The notes beneath the pieces were generated by a model. It searched no databases, was not told where the DNA came from, and saw only the letters and a list, made by a program, of their open reading frames with translations. Source: Pseudorasbora parva (Eukaryota > Chordata > Actinopteri > Cypriniformes > Gobionidae). Taken from it: a stretch of DNA of 64,000 nt. The DNA lies in NCBI RefSeq assembly GCF_024679245.1, contig NC_090187.1, positions 22,607,495 to 22,671,494 of the forward strand, written 5' to 3'. Both the position numbers and the translations under genes were made by a program. This document shows, piece after piece, positions 1 to 10,610 of the stretch (position 1 is its first letter; each line of letters opens with the position of its first letter).

Positions 1-1240
1 GTTTATTGCCATGTCTTCTCAGCTTTCATTCTATTTTGCCTCTATTGTTTAGAGGTGCAAATTAACTGCCCCATTCAGTTTGTCTCCCAGGCACACATTC
101 ACACTTCTGCGGACTGGTTATGGCTCTAATTATTATTCTTTTGTCTGCATTATAATTACTAACGATTCTCTATTCAAACTGTTCTATTCAAACCTCATTT
201 CTAAATCAAACCTCTCACTTTACCCTCACTGAGACTCTATTGAATGCATTTCGTCCAAATAAGCATTTCAGTAGTTTTACATTTAGAAAATGTTAATAAA
301 AATAAAGTATTTACTCAGTGGCAGGTGCATCTAGGGCAAGCTAGCATGTTAGCTTAGCACACCAGCAAAACAACAATTTATACGATTAAAATCATGTTTT
401 ATTCAAAACTTGCTTCATATCACTTTATAATTTATAAGTCGAGTGTTTTATATAACAATATGTGATCTCATATAGCTTCGGGTCAAAAAATCTGACAGAA
501 AATATACAATGCTAAAAGCTATGTGGAATAGCATTGCATTATAAATATCATCTATTATGAAACCACCCAACATGGCATAAAGAACACAGACCAACCATAT
601 ATTGCCGCGATTGTGTGTTTATTGTCTTAAAACGTGTCTATCTGCATAAAATAGCGATCTAAAGAACTCAGGAAGCTGTTTTGGAAATGTCAGATACTTC
701 CTGAATGTCACATGGTGTGTCTGTTCTTCATCTATGCATAGGGGAGTGAATTTTCAGTAGTACAGCTTTCCAGCGCCCTCCGGCTGCCAGAATGAATTGA
801 AAACACAGCATATCACAGCCTACTGCTCTCATAATCATACATCCGCGGATTTTGGATAAAGATTGAATAAATAATACTTCTCTGTATAGAAATTTGACTC
901 AAACATGTGAGAATCTATCAATATTTCTCCACATCTGCACACATTTGAAGTAAAAACCCTGAGGGAAGTTGTTTTGTCGAGTGTCTTCATGACGACCAAA
1001 GAGGAGTATTTTATGAATGGGAGCAAATGACGCGCATATTACAATCAAAAGGTAGCGACGCCCAAGATCATATTCATAACTCCTGGCACATATTAACACA
1101 TTACGGTCATTATAAGACTTTGAGAATAAAACAGAGGTAACAAAATTAAACTTTAGTCTTAGATCTTTTTAATGATGTATAGTTTGTCAAGGTAATTACT
1201 TACATCTGATAGTAATTTTGAGCTAATTTAAGCAAAGAGA
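1..1240. other. AT-rich sequence with no recognised gene or repeat
   Basis: This stretch holds only short overlapping open frames on the minus strand around 835-1099 without domain-like composition. No terminal repeats, tandem arrays or transposase similarity were seen. It is probably intergenic or intronic host DNA. Confidence 0.5.
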
Positions 1241-1243
1241 GTT

Positions 1244-1759
1244 TCAGTGCGTCACCGTCCTCGTGACGGTTATCAGGTTAAGAGAAGAAATGGCCAACAA
1301 GAAGATGGTTTTCAGAGTGAGGAACTTATCCGAAACCTCCTCCAGAGGTTCGAACGGTGGTCCGGACAAGCCCCTCAGAACAATGGCCAAGTCCCATGCT
1401 GGGACCCTCGAGTGCATAGCCGGCCTCAACCTTAAAGTGCCACGAAGGAAGCGTGTAATTAGAGGGTGTCTTCCCAAAGACACTCCACCGAAAGGGACGT
1501 GGAAGGCACCCAAGGCCGCCACGTACACCTTTATTGTGGAGGGGGTCAACCCTGCCGAGAACCTTGCCTGCAAGAACTCCAGCACTGTACCAACCGGGCA
1601 GTTAACTGGGTCCCACTGGCGTTCTCTGCACCATGCTGAGAAAAGTCTCCATTTCAAAGCGTACAGCTTCCTTGTGGACGGAGCTCTGGAGTGTAGGATG
1701 GTCTCCACGACCTCGGCCGAGAGACCCTCCTCTATGAGCCTAGCCCCCTCAGAGGCCAG
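1244..1759 (-). pseudogene. DIRS tyrosine recombinase, N-terminal half only
   Basis: In the frame that overlaps the end of the RT ORF, about 171 residues resemble the core-binding N-terminal part of DIRS tyrosine recombinases: a helix-rich segment with STRKLYALKW, a second with LTPSTIKVYVAAL, then HPLITRFLRG and a PAWDLAIVL motif. The protein should continue into a catalytic domain with an Arg, a His-x-x-Arg box and a nucleophilic Tyr. Instead it ends at a stop after a short unrelated tail where homology is lost near 1255. A long open reading frame continues upstream (to 3841) opposite the RT codons, but that part is a shadow frame. The element therefore could not integrate using its own recombinase. 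Confidence 0.7.
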
Positions 1760-3864
1760 GCCCACAGTTTCCACATCTCCGGGCGTGGGTGCAGGAATCT
1801 CCCGCCCGCCTGAGAGAGTAGATCCCTCCTGGTCGGAATCTCCATCGGAGAGCCTTCCAGGAGAGATATCAGGTCCGAAAACCATACTCGGGTCGGCCAG
1901 TTCGGAGCCACTAGAAGTACCTGGGCCCCGTCCCGGCGTACCCTCTCCAGAACTCCTGGAAGCAAGACAATCGGGGGGAAGGCGTACAGAGGCAGCCTCG
2001 GCCACTCCTGTACCATGGCATCCAGCCCCAGCGGGGCCGGATGGGTCAGAGAAAACCACTGCGGGCAGTGGGAATTCTCCGCCGAAGCAAATAGATCTAT
2101 TTCTGCTTTCCCATAAACCTTCCAAAGGAGCTCCACCACCTCTGGGTGGAGTCTCCATTCCCCGGGCCTCGGCCCCTGTCTCGACAGGCTGTCTGCTTCC
2201 TGATTCAGGGCCCCCGGGATATATACTGCCCTGATTGACAGCAATTTCCCTTGGGCCCACAGGAGGATCCGATGTGCCAGTTTGTCCAATGGACGAGACC
2301 TCAGACCCCCCTGGTGATTTATATAGGCGACCACGGACGTGTTGTCTGTCCTGACTAGTACGTGGTGGCCCCTGAGGTCGGGCAGGAACTGTTTCAATGC
2401 AAGAAACACTGCGAGCATCTCTAGCCGATTTATGTGCCAGTGCCGCTGATGTTCCTGCCATAGACCCTGGGATGAGCGACCACTCATGGTCGCCCCCCAG
2501 CCCGTGAGAGAGGCGTCTGTCGTTAGCGTTACGCGACGAACATGAGCCCCCAACACGGGACCCTGAGATAAAAACCCCGGGTTTTTCCACATGACCAGAG
2601 CACGTAGGCATCGCCGCGTGACTTTGATCGTGCGGAGCGGATTTCCCCTCGGGGAGAACCCTTTCGTTTTGAGCCACCACTGCAGTGGCCTCATGTACAG
2701 TAGGCCAAAAGGTATCACGTTGGACGCTGCTGCCATGAGACCTAACAGTTTCTGGAACTGTTTCACAGTGACGGCTCGGCCTAGCTTCTGCTCTTTGACG
2801 GCTGCTAGGATCGATGCTATGCGTGTTGGCGATAATTGCGCCCGCATAATTACCGAGTCCCAGTTCACACCTAGAAAAGTGGTTCTCTGAGCCGGAGAAA
2901 GCACACTCTTCTTGGCGTTCAGCCTCAACCCCAACTTCGACATATGGGCGAGAACAGCATCTCGATGCTGAACCGCCATCTGCTCTGTATTCGCTAGAAT
3001 CAGCCAGTCGTCGATATAGTTCAATATGCGGATGCCCTGCAGACGCAGCGGCGCCAGAGCTGCATCCACACACTTGGTGAACGTGCGGGGTGACAGTGCT
3101 AGACCGAAGGGAAGTACACGATATTGGTATGCCTCTCCCCCGAAGGCAAACCTCAGGAACTTCCTGTGATGTGGAAGGATGGAGACATGAAAATACGCAT
3201 CTTTGAGGTCTATGGTGACAAACCAATCCTCCGATTTGACCTGCGCTACAATCTGTCTGAGTGTAAGCATCTTGAATTTGAGCTTGGCCACCGAGCGATT
3301 CAATAGCCGCAGATCTAATATCGGGCGTAAGCCCCCATCCTTCTTCGGCACGATGAAGTAACGGCTGTAAAAGCCAGACTCCCTGCTGGGAGGGGGAACC
3401 CTCTCTATAGCCCCTTTTTGCAGGAGTGTCTCTACTTCCTGTGCCATTACCAGAGCCTGCTCCGGGCCCACCTCTGTGGGTAGGACACCGCAGAAAGGAG
3501 GTGGCCGACTTCTGAATTGAATGGCGTACCCCTTTTCTATTATCTGGAGGACCCAATGAGATATATTTGATAGACGTTTCCACTCGTCTAGAAAATCTAC
3601 TAAGGGAACCAGCCTCTCGAGGCTGGCCTCTGGTGTATTTTGAGCAACAAGCACAGTGCCCTGAAGCGGCGGACCGGCAGGGAACAACTGACTTGACTGC
3701 TCGGGGGCCCCCCGAAGGGGGTGCGGACCACCCTCGGGTGGCCCGCGGAGACCGACTGCGCCCCGGCATTGCGGCGGGGTTGGCAGCGCGGCCCCCCGAG
3801 GGTGCCGTAGGGAAACGGGTACCGTAGGCAGGGGTAAACACTGTTTCCCTACGGGGGGAACCAC
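1732..3864 (-). CDS. DIRS reverse transcriptase / RNase H / DAM-like methyltransferase polyprotein (710 aa)
   Basis: This is the replication enzyme of the element. The reverse transcriptase spans roughly residues 130-390: the basic strand with VPKKDGG at 172-178, catalytic Asp219 in VTIDLKDAY, the LPFGL segment at 251-255, and the YIDD box at 283-286. RNase H follows, with candidate catalytic residues Asp450 (TTDAS), Glu482 (LEMLA), Asp507 (RTDNTS) and Asp557 (EADSLSR). The last 120 residues, starting at DLFAS (590) and containing LYAFPP (626-631), match the DAM-like methyltransferase region found in DIRS elements. All expected RT and RNase H residues are present and there is no internal stop, so the frame may be intact. 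The ATG lies just downstream of the gag stop; expression in DIRS elements may involve reinitiation or frameshifting. The 3' end overlaps the recombinase frame. Confidence 0.88.
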   Translation of the reverse strand: MVPPVGKQCLPLPTVPVSLRHPRGAALPTPPQCRGAVGLRGPPEGGPHPLRGAPEQSSQLFPAGPPLQGTVLVAQNTPEASLERLVPLVDFLDEWKRLSNISHWVLQIIEKGYAIQFRSRPPPFCGVLPTEVGPEQALVMAQEVETLLQKGAIERVPPPSRESGFYSRYFIVPKKDGGLRPILDLRLLNRSVAKLKFKMLTLRQIVAQVKSEDWFVTIDLKDAYFHVSILPHHRKFLRFAFGGEAYQYRVLPFGLALSPRTFTKCVDAALAPLRLQGIRILNYIDDWLILANTEQMAVQHRDAVLAHMSKLGLRLNAKKSVLSPAQRTTFLGVNWDSVIMRAQLSPTRIASILAAVKEQKLGRAVTVKQFQKLLGLMAAASNVIPFGLLYMRPLQWWLKTKGFSPRGNPLRTIKVTRRCLRALVMWKNPGFLSQGPVLGAHVRRVTLTTDASLTGWGATMSGRSSQGLWQEHQRHWHINRLEMLAVFLALKQFLPDLRGHHVLVRTDNTSVVAYINHQGGLRSRPLDKLAHRILLWAQGKLLSIRAVYIPGALNQEADSLSRQGPRPGEWRLHPEVVELLWKVYGKAEIDLFASAENSHCPQWFSLTHPAPLGLDAMVQEWPRLPLYAFPPIVLLPGVLERVRRDGAQVLLVAPNWPTRVWFSDLISLLEGSPMEIPTRRDLLSQAGGRFLHPRPEMWKLWAWPLRGLGS

Positions 3865-3889
3865 CCTCAGCGTCCTGACGCTTCTGGCG

Positions 3890-5374
3890 TCAGGAACGCT
3901 TCGACGAGGCCTTCTTGGCGATCAGGACTGTCCGCAGATCAGCCCTGCCCCTCGAAGGCCTCGTCTGAGAGCGCCGCCCCTCGTCCCCACGCTGAGGGGG
4001 AGCTCGGGCAGCGACGCTCTGCTTTTGTTGAGCCCTGTGTGAGGAGCTCGTACTCGGTTTGGGCTGCTTGGTGGTATCAGCAGCAGCCCCAGGGACCTGG
4101 ACCCGGAGAGGGAGGAACTGCTTGAGCGCCGCAGCTTGCTTTTTCGACTCCTGGAACCTCTCGGTGACAGTGTGGACTGCGTCACCGAAGAGGCCTCCAG
4201 GAGAAAGCGGCGCATCAAGCAGAAAGGCTTTCTCCCTCTCCTTGATGTCTGTGGGGTTCAACCATAAATGCCTCTCCGTAGCCACCAATGCTGCCATGGA
4301 GCGGCCAACACATCTGGCCGTCTCCTTGGTGGCCCGGAGAGCTAAATCAGCTGACGTTCTTAATTCAGTGACAATATCTCCCCCCACAGCATCACTACTA
4401 TCCAGATCCCTCAGCAGGTCAGCCTGGCATGCCTGCACGATAGCCATCGTGTGCAGGCATGCAGCCGCCTGACCCGCTGCCGAGTACGCTTTACCCACCA
4501 GCACCGACGTTGTCTTTAAAGGTCTGGTGGGTAAAGTCGGGGCCTTAAGGGACGATGCCGATGAAGGTGAGAGATGGCTCGCGAGCGTCTCTTCAACCTT
4601 TGGCATCGCCCCATAACCATACTGTCTCAGCCCGCTGATGTTACTGTAGACCGAAGTCTGCGGGCTGAAAACACGATATGATGCCGGTCTCCTCCACGAT
4701 CTTGCCACCTCGGTGTGCAAGTCGTGGAAGAACGGCAGGCCCCGCCGCTGAGGTTCTGAAGCGCGAGATGGCAGGAAGCGTTCGTCTAGCTTGCTATGAC
4801 GTTTTCTCCCTGCCTCAGATCTTTCAGTGGGCCAGTCGATGTTTAATCTGGCCACTGCTCGCGTCAAAACCTCAACTAGCTCCTCACTAGCAGGGGACTG
4901 AAGTGCCGAGTCTTCAGTGTCGATGCTTTCAACGTCCACCTCCTCAGAGCTGGACAGATGAAGCACCGGCGACTCTCTCGGGGGGGAAGAAACCGCCATG
5001 CGTGCTTCCATGCCCCGAGAAGAGCCGCTGGATGGAGCAGGTGAGGGCAGAGATAAGGCAGCGCCCGTCTCTAACCCCTCTGCAACATCCAATTGTGATC
5101 CCCACGACTGCAGCCTTCGCTCCGCCTCGGCGGCAGCGGGACCAGAGCCGCGGGGAACACGAGCCGAGGCACCCTCCTCGAAGAGTGCGCGGCGGGAGCG
5201 CAGCGTTCTTAATGGCAATCGCTCACAGTGCTCGCAAGCAGCCCCCTCGAGGGCTGCCTGGGCATGCTGCGCTCCCAAGCAGGCTACACAAAGAGAGTGT
5301 GTATCCCCGCTCGTGATGTAGCGTGGGCAGGGATGAACACACCTCTTGAAGTTACTGCTTTCACTCGCCATCAT
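3890..5374 (-). CDS. DIRS gag-like protein (494 aa)
   Basis: The first ORF of the DIRS element is probably the nucleocapsid-like protein that packages the element RNA in the cytoplasm. The N-terminus carries a Cys/His cluster (C12, C16, C29, C32, H37, C47, C50) that could bind zinc. The middle is Ser/Pro/Glu-rich and acidic, and the C-terminus (from about residue 430) is basic and rich in Ser, Arg and Gln, consistent with RNA binding. The same Cys/His pattern recurs in the decayed gag at 46400-47348, which supports homology between the two copies. The frame is open throughout and ends 25 bases upstream of the ATG of the RT ORF. The start is the first ATG of the frame, with a tandem second Met. 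DIRS gag is poorly conserved, so the role is inferred from position and composition. Confidence 0.75.
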   Translation of the reverse strand: MMASESSNFKRCVHPCPRYITSGDTHSLCVACLGAQHAQAALEGAACEHCERLPLRTLRSRRALFEEGASARVPRGSGPAAAEAERRLQSWGSQLDVAEGLETGAALSLPSPAPSSGSSRGMEARMAVSSPPRESPVLHLSSSEEVDVESIDTEDSALQSPASEELVEVLTRAVARLNIDWPTERSEAGRKRHSKLDERFLPSRASEPQRRGLPFFHDLHTEVARSWRRPASYRVFSPQTSVYSNISGLRQYGYGAMPKVEETLASHLSPSSASSLKAPTLPTRPLKTTSVLVGKAYSAAGQAAACLHTMAIVQACQADLLRDLDSSDAVGGDIVTELRTSADLALRATKETARCVGRSMAALVATERHLWLNPTDIKEREKAFLLDAPLSPGGLFGDAVHTVTERFQESKKQAAALKQFLPLRVQVPGAAADTTKQPKPSTSSSHRAQQKQSVAARAPPQRGDEGRRSQTRPSRGRADLRTVLIAKKASSKRS

Positions 5375-5690
5375 CTATCTATTTATTTTCTCTTTTTTTG
5401 TAAATATAGGAATATTTAACAAAAGGGTGGAAAAACTCTTGCAAATAGACAGACAAAAACACCAAATAGACAGACAGGTTCACACAGATCGCTTGCTGAA
5501 GGCTCAGAAGCTAGTTCCTGTTTGTTTTCACGGAGGCTTTATAGCTTCCGGTCGATGACGTCATCACGCCGACGATCGATCTTTTTTCCGATGGAATGGT
5601 TCTACAGGCGCTTCACGACGCATTAACGCAGAGGCGTTCTCACAGCGTTTCGACGCAGCTCGAGTTCCCCGAAAGGGAACTAAAAGATAA
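5375..5690 (-). other. DIRS 5' leader and terminal region
   Basis: Non-coding on the element's own strand. It includes a GC-rich stretch around 5555-5680 with several CpG-rich motifs and ends at a GTTCCC...GGGAAC inverted motif that marks the probable 5' terminus. The promoter of the element would be expected here but no clear TATA box was identified. Confidence 0.45.
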
Positions 5691-7012
5691 ATAGGTGAAA
5701 AAAGAAATTAAACTAGGTGTCAAACTTGAAGTAATACTATACATCTAGATTTAAAAAAAGAAAATAAATTAAAAAGGAACAAATAATAAAGAAATGGAGA
5801 AAAAAAAAACAGAAACCAGTTAAATTGTTTTTTTTCTGCATTTATTGACAGTCAGTAATTTCATTGCATTTCATTGATAATCTTTACTTTTTCTGCTGTT
5901 TCATTTTTCCCTGGAAGATAAATAATTAGTTAATTAATTTAATCATTTATCACTTTCCTTAACATAAATCTTTCAACATAACTTGAACTTACCTTTTGTT
6001 GTCTGTCTAGAGTACTGGTCCACGTTTCCCTTTGTACGACTCACCTGGGTGCCCATTAAGCCATGGTATCCTGGTGACCTGAAGGGGGTGCTACACTTGC
6101 GGTTGTTAGATTTCAGTAATTTAAATCCCCCAAACAGCTTTTCTGTGAAAAGAACACGTATACTATCCAGTGTTTTACCTAAACATGTCCAATCTGGTAA
6201 CCATATGCACACAAGCTCTCTCTCGTGCTTGGATGATCTGAAAACACCAATGAACAAGTAGGCTGCATTTCAGCAATCTCCATTTGAGATGTTCTGCTTA
6301 AAGTGTCATTCACTCTACATTTTAGACTTGCCTTTTTTGTCAACAATATTGCATGTTTATATAATTTTAGTCACAATGTAGCCTATGCAGTGACTGTGAT
6401 GTACTCTGACATACAAGCATGCAGAAACATAATAGGCCTACTTCAGTTCTCAATAATATAAATCTGTAAGTTATATTTTAGGGATCGAGTGAACAATCTG
6501 TAAGCAACTTATCTATGGTTGTATTTTGTAATACAAAATAATATTAAAGCTGCAGTCTTTGGGTTAAAAGTTATCCAAAATAAATTTCTGAGCAAGTACA
6601 TAACCAGCCAGTGTTCAAAACTATCTGCTTACCGTAGCTCGATTTACAGCAGTAAGCTTGTAATAATATATTTAATTCCAGTGGTACTGGTGGATTTCCC
6701 CGGGGAATTCAAGCATATGTTTGCGTCATTACGTCACATCTATACACATAAAGAAGGAGTCCCGGTTAGCAGGCTAACGCATGTGAGGGTGTTGGAAGTG
6801 GAGATAGCCTTTTCTCACACCACTTGATATAATTAAACTTTTCAATTTGATGGCGGATCCAAAAAGGTTCAAACGGCAGTCAACAGTGACAACTGGAGAT
6901 TCATCTGTTGTAAAATGCAAAAGTCTTCGGACTTCGGACAGAAAAAAAGAGCCTTCACCCGGGCGACACGAAAGCAAGGATAATTAAAGGTGGCGTGAAC
7001 TCCGTGTTTTGA
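5691..7012. other. AT-rich interval, MITE-like piece near 6545
   Basis: No gene was recognised. Overlapping frames on both strands at 5973-6261 have no family resemblance. At 6542-6556 the sequence ATTAAAGCTGCAGTC resembles the start of the element at 34376, so part of 6545-6980 may be a diverged copy of that repeat. Confidence 0.35.
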
Positions 7013-7281
7013 CAGGTCCTTCTCAAAAAATTTGCATATTGTGATAAAGTTAATTATTTTCCATAATGTAATGATAAAAATTTAACTTTAATATATTTTA
7101 GATAAATTGCACACCAACTGAAATATTTCAGGTCTTTTATTGTTTTAATAATGATGATTTTGACATACAGCTCATGAAAATTCCTGTCTCAAAAAATTAG
7201 CATATTTCATCCGACCAATAAAAGAAAAGCGTTTTTAATACAAAAAAGTCAACCTTCAAATAGTTAAGTTCAGTTATGCAC

Positions 7282-8244
7282 TCAATACTTGGTCGGGAAT
7301 CCTTTTGCAGAAATGACTGCTTCAATGCGGCGTGGCACGGAGGCAATCAGCCTGTGGCACTGCTGAGGTGATATGGAGGCCCAGGATGCTTCGATAGCGG
7401 CCTTAAGCTCATCCAGAGTGTTGGGTGTTGCGTCTCTCAACTTTCTCTTCACAATATCCCACAGATTCTCTATGGGGTTCAGGTTAGGAGAGTTGGCAGG
7501 CCAATTGAGCACAGTAATACCATGGTCAGTAAACCATTTACCAGTGGTTTTGGCACTGTGAGCAGGTGCCAGGTCGTGCTGAAAAACCAAATCTTCATCT
7601 CCATAAAGCTTTTCAGCAGATGAAAGCATTAAGTGCTCCAAAATCTCCTCAAAGCTAGCTGCATTGACCCTGCCCTTGATAAAACACAGTGGACAAACAC
7701 CAGCAGCTGACATGGCACCCCAGACCATCACTGACAGTGGGTACTTGACACTGGACTTCAGGCATTTTGGCATTTCCTTCTCCCCAGTCTTCCTCCAGAC
7801 TTTGGCACCTTGATTTCCGAATGGCATCCAAAATTTGTTTTCATCCGAAAAAAGTACTTTGGACCACTGAGCAACAGTCCAGGGCTTCTTCTCTGTAGCC
7901 CAAAGTGGCTTGACCTAGGGAATGCAACACCTGTAGCCCATTTCCTGCACATGCCTGTGCACGGTGGCTCTGGATGTTTCAACTCCAGACTCAGTCCGCA
8001 GGTCCCCCAAGGTCTGGAATCGGTCCTTCTCCACAATCTTCCTCAGGGTCCGGTCACCTCTTCTCAATGTGCAGCGTTTTTTGCCACACTTTTTCCTTCC
8101 CACTGACTTCCCACTGAGGTGCCTTGATTCAGCACTCTGGGAACAGCCTATTCATTCAGAAATGTCTTTCTGTGTCTTACCCTCTCGCTTGAGGGTGTCG
8201 ATGATGGCCTTCTGGACAGCAGTCAGGTCGGCAGTCTTACCCAT
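7282..8244 (-). pseudogene. Tc1-like DD34E transposase with two in-frame stops
   Basis: A frame of 321 codons runs from an ATG at 8244 to a stop at 7282 without any net frameshift, but it contains a TGA at 8152-8154 and a TAG at 7915-7917. The N-terminus has the helix-turn-helix region (KAIIDTLKREGKTQKDIS). The catalytic domain shows FSDENKFW (first Asp), the FQHDLAPAHSA segment (second Asp) and NSPNLNPIENLW (Glu), with exactly 34 residues between the second Asp and the Glu, so it is DD34E. The protein ends in a typical KGFPTKY-like tail. The enzyme would excise and paste the element at TA sites in the nucleus; this copy is dead unless both stops are bypassed. Confidence 0.9.
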
Positions 8245-8441
8245 GATTGTGGTTTTGAGTAATGAACCAGGCTGGGAGTTTTTAAAAGCCTCAGGAATCT
8301 TTTGCAGGGGGTTAAAGTTAATTAGTTGATTCAGATGATTAGGTTAATAGCTCGTTTAGAGAACCTTTTCATGATATGCTAATTTTTTGAGACAGGAATT
8401 TTGGGTTTTCATGAGCTGTATGCCAAAATCATCAGTATTAA

Positions 8442-9416
8442 CCCTTTAAGACCTAAGGGTATTTTTACAATTAATTTTTCGCCTGGTTTAATTTACTAAA
8501 AAGCTTGTAAAACATCAACCCTGTTGTGCACAGACAATTGACACACCTCTTTTTTTCAAGACAAGTTGCACTGTCAGTATATTTGTGTTGCATTGATGTC
8601 ACCTGAATGTAAAAAAAGTTATGGGACCATAAAGACAAATGAAAACATAAAACGGAAATTGAATCACTCAAATATTTATTGAAAACACACACAAATAAAT
8701 AAAAGCTAAGCATATTTCCTCTGGAAAACAGTTTGTTCAAGTCTTTGGAGTCCTGGAACTCAGGAATAAACATAAGAACTTACGGAAAATACAGAACAAA
8801 AACTATTTACATTTTTCCCAAAAAAGTCCAGGCGTTTTTGGCCTATTTTGGATATTTACAGGTGCCAAGCCTCAAAACAGTTCCTATCAGGAATCAAACA
8901 GAGGGCCACATCACAGGCTTTGCATTTCCAGGGGGTGGCCTGTTTGACCTGCCTTGTCTGTTTGCAATTCACACATTGACTTCTACCATAGGATACCACA
9001 ATAACAGAGCTGGGGTTCATGCGTAATGACGCACACCAACGTGGCTGACGGATCAGCCTGTCATTGGTCAAAGCCTCACGCAAAGCGTCATGAGATATCC
9101 AAAATGGCAGCTAGCATCGAGCTAGCGGCAAAAATGACGGAACATTTATAAATTATGGACATCAAGTGGATAAATCTTGGATGTAAGCGTTTTGATTTAT
9201 TGCTGAACAACTCCGAAAAGATGCACATGTTCCAGGCTGGATAGAAAACCTTCTGTAAAGGCTACAAAGACACCAAAGACACCCCCGTGATGGCTAGCTC
9301 GTTAGCTTTCTGCTGGGAAAAACGGTAAGAAAATCGATAAAACTTTCATTAAATAATATAAATATTTATCGGAGGTCCCGTGTGACGTCGCGGACGATGC
9401 CGTCGGGCTCTGAGGG
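8442..9416 (-). mobile_element. piggyBac-type non-autonomous element nested in the Tc1 element
   Basis: The 975 bp element starts CCCTTTAAGACC and ends CTCTGAGGG, and is bounded by TTAA on both sides (8438-8441 and 9417-9420). The left arm of the host Tc1 TIR (7136-7165, reverse complement) supplies the empty site: it contains a single TTAA at the corresponding position. That fixes precise insertion with TTAA duplication, the hallmark of the piggyBac superfamily, and the CCCT...AGGG ends fit. It keeps only the C-terminal part of a transposase and cannot move on its own. Confidence 0.85.
8856..9083 (-). pseudogene. piggyBac transposase C-terminal Cys-rich domain, remnant
   Basis: A 75-codon frame ends with a Cys/His cluster: CVNCKQ, WKCKACDVALC and RNCFEAWH. 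The spacing and the final Cys-Phe-Glu-x-x-His resemble the zinc-ribbon tail of piggyBac-family transposases, which helps recognise the transposon ends. The catalytic DDD domain is missing. It lies in the expected orientation inside the TTAA-bounded element. Weak alternative: a chance Cys-rich frame, made unlikely by the surrounding piggyBac-type termini. Confidence 0.65.
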
Positions 9417-9554
9417 TTAAAACAATAAAAGACCTGAAATATTTATGTTGGTGTGCAATGAATCTAAAATATATGAAAGTTTAATTTTTATCATTACATT
9501 ATGGAAAATAATGAACTTTATCACAATATGCAAATTTTTTGAGAAGGACCTGTA

Positions 9555-10512
9555 GTTGCCCCTTTGTTCAGTTTAAGACGTTGAGTGAAGCTTGCTTGAA
9601 ATGGACCGAACAAATGAACAATTTTGAATTACATTGTTGTGGTATCCAATTATAATAAACCTCAACCATGACTGTTGACATATGAAAAGTCCTCACGTCC
9701 TCTACACAGCCTGGAACTTGACGTGTGTGTCCATGAGAGTTGCCGTTTTTGCTACCCTCAAGTGCTGTTTGTTTACCTGCAGTCTAGATGATTCAGCTCC
9801 ATCAGTTCCGCCTGACAATGAACATGTTTGGACAGATGCAAATGTTGGGGGCATGCATATAAATGATCCCCAACGCTTGCGTCACGGTTGGCCTTATGTT
9901 GAGAAGCAATTATTTTTCCGTGGTATTTTTCATTCACGAGATTGACATAAGAAGTAGGAGGCAATGGTGTTTGAGACTCACAGTATGAGATGTCCATGTA
10001 CTGAACTCTTATTATTTCACAATGGCAAGGTTAATTCAATTTTTTCATTCTAGGGCACCTTTAAACATTTGATGTGTCATCTACGGTATATTGTATTCTG
10101 AATACAATATTGACTTTTTTTTATTGAAACTTCCACATCATTGCATTCTGTTTTTATTCACAATCTGTACAGTGTCCCAAATTTTTTTGAATCGGGTTTG
10201 TATATATTTTACTTCAGAAAGTTTTTAATATGGATATTTTTCTTAGACAAATCCATTGCTTAGCTTCAGAAGGCCTTTTTCAACTTACTTTTATTATGGA
10301 GGGATACTTTTTTGGGCTTCAAATTTTGGGATGCCATTTTAAAATATACTTTTTAAAATGTATACCAGGTCTCAAAGCAAATTTTTGGAGAATAATTTTA
10401 GTGCTCATCATTACGTCTTGAAACCTGTGACGATGAATATTTGTATTTTCTGGCTCTCCTGTGCATAGATTGAATCGAATAGAATAGATTGCACAATTAA
10501 ATATGTTAGGTG

Positions 10513-10514
<2 letters not shown>
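9555..10514. other. AT-rich interval without recognised gene
   Basis: Short frames at 9682-9997 exist on both strands but have no domain features. No inverted termini were found. The sequence around 10160-10200 (AATTTTTTTGAATCGGG) looks like a degenerate transposon end. Confidence 0.35.

Positions 10515-10606
<92 letters not shown>
10515..10606. repeat. (TA)n microsatellite
   Basis: About 46 uninterrupted TA dinucleotides. Confidence 0.98.

Positions 10607-10610
<4 letters not shown>

Larger units (their letters stand above)
1244..5681 (-). mobile_element. DIRS-type tyrosine-recombinase retrotransposon, 3'-truncated
   Basis: On the minus strand the order is a 5' non-coding leader (about 5681-5375), gag-like ORF (5374-3890), RT/RNase H/methyltransferase-like ORF (3864-1732) and the start of a tyrosine recombinase ORF (about 1759-1244). 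This order and the partial overlap of the last two frames are characteristic of DIRS1-like elements, which use a tyrosine recombinase instead of a DDE integrase. The 5' edge is marked by a small GTTCCC/GGGAAC inverted motif near 5665-5681. At the left edge homology stops inside the recombinase near 1255, so the catalytic domain, 3' terminal repeat and internal complementary region are absent. Two large frames remain open, which suggests a fairly recent copy. No LTRs are seen, as expected for DIRS. Confidence 0.85.
7013..9552 (-). mobile_element. Tc1/mariner-type transposon with long TIRs, interrupted by a piggyBac-type insertion
   Basis: Both ends carry the same sequence in inverted orientation: CAGGTCCTTCTCAAAAAATT at the left, and its complement ending in GGACCTG at 9552. 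The inverted repeats extend roughly 200 bp per side. The right flank has TA (9553-9554) as expected for Tc1 target duplication; the left flank reads GA (7011-7012), probably a mutated TA. Without the nested 975 bp insertion and one TTAA copy the element is about 1.56 kb, the usual length for Tc1-like elements with long TIRs. The transposase relic is on the minus strand. Confidence 0.88.

Noticed and set aside
1263..2234. 323-codon plus-strand open frame opposite the DIRS RT/recombinase
   Set aside because: It is antisense to frames with clear RT, RNase H and recombinase motifs. Low stop density comes from the GC-rich coding strand.
5973..6261. Overlapping frames of about 93 codons on both strands
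   Set aside because: Neither strand shows a recognisable motif; overlapping antisense frames of this size occur by chance.
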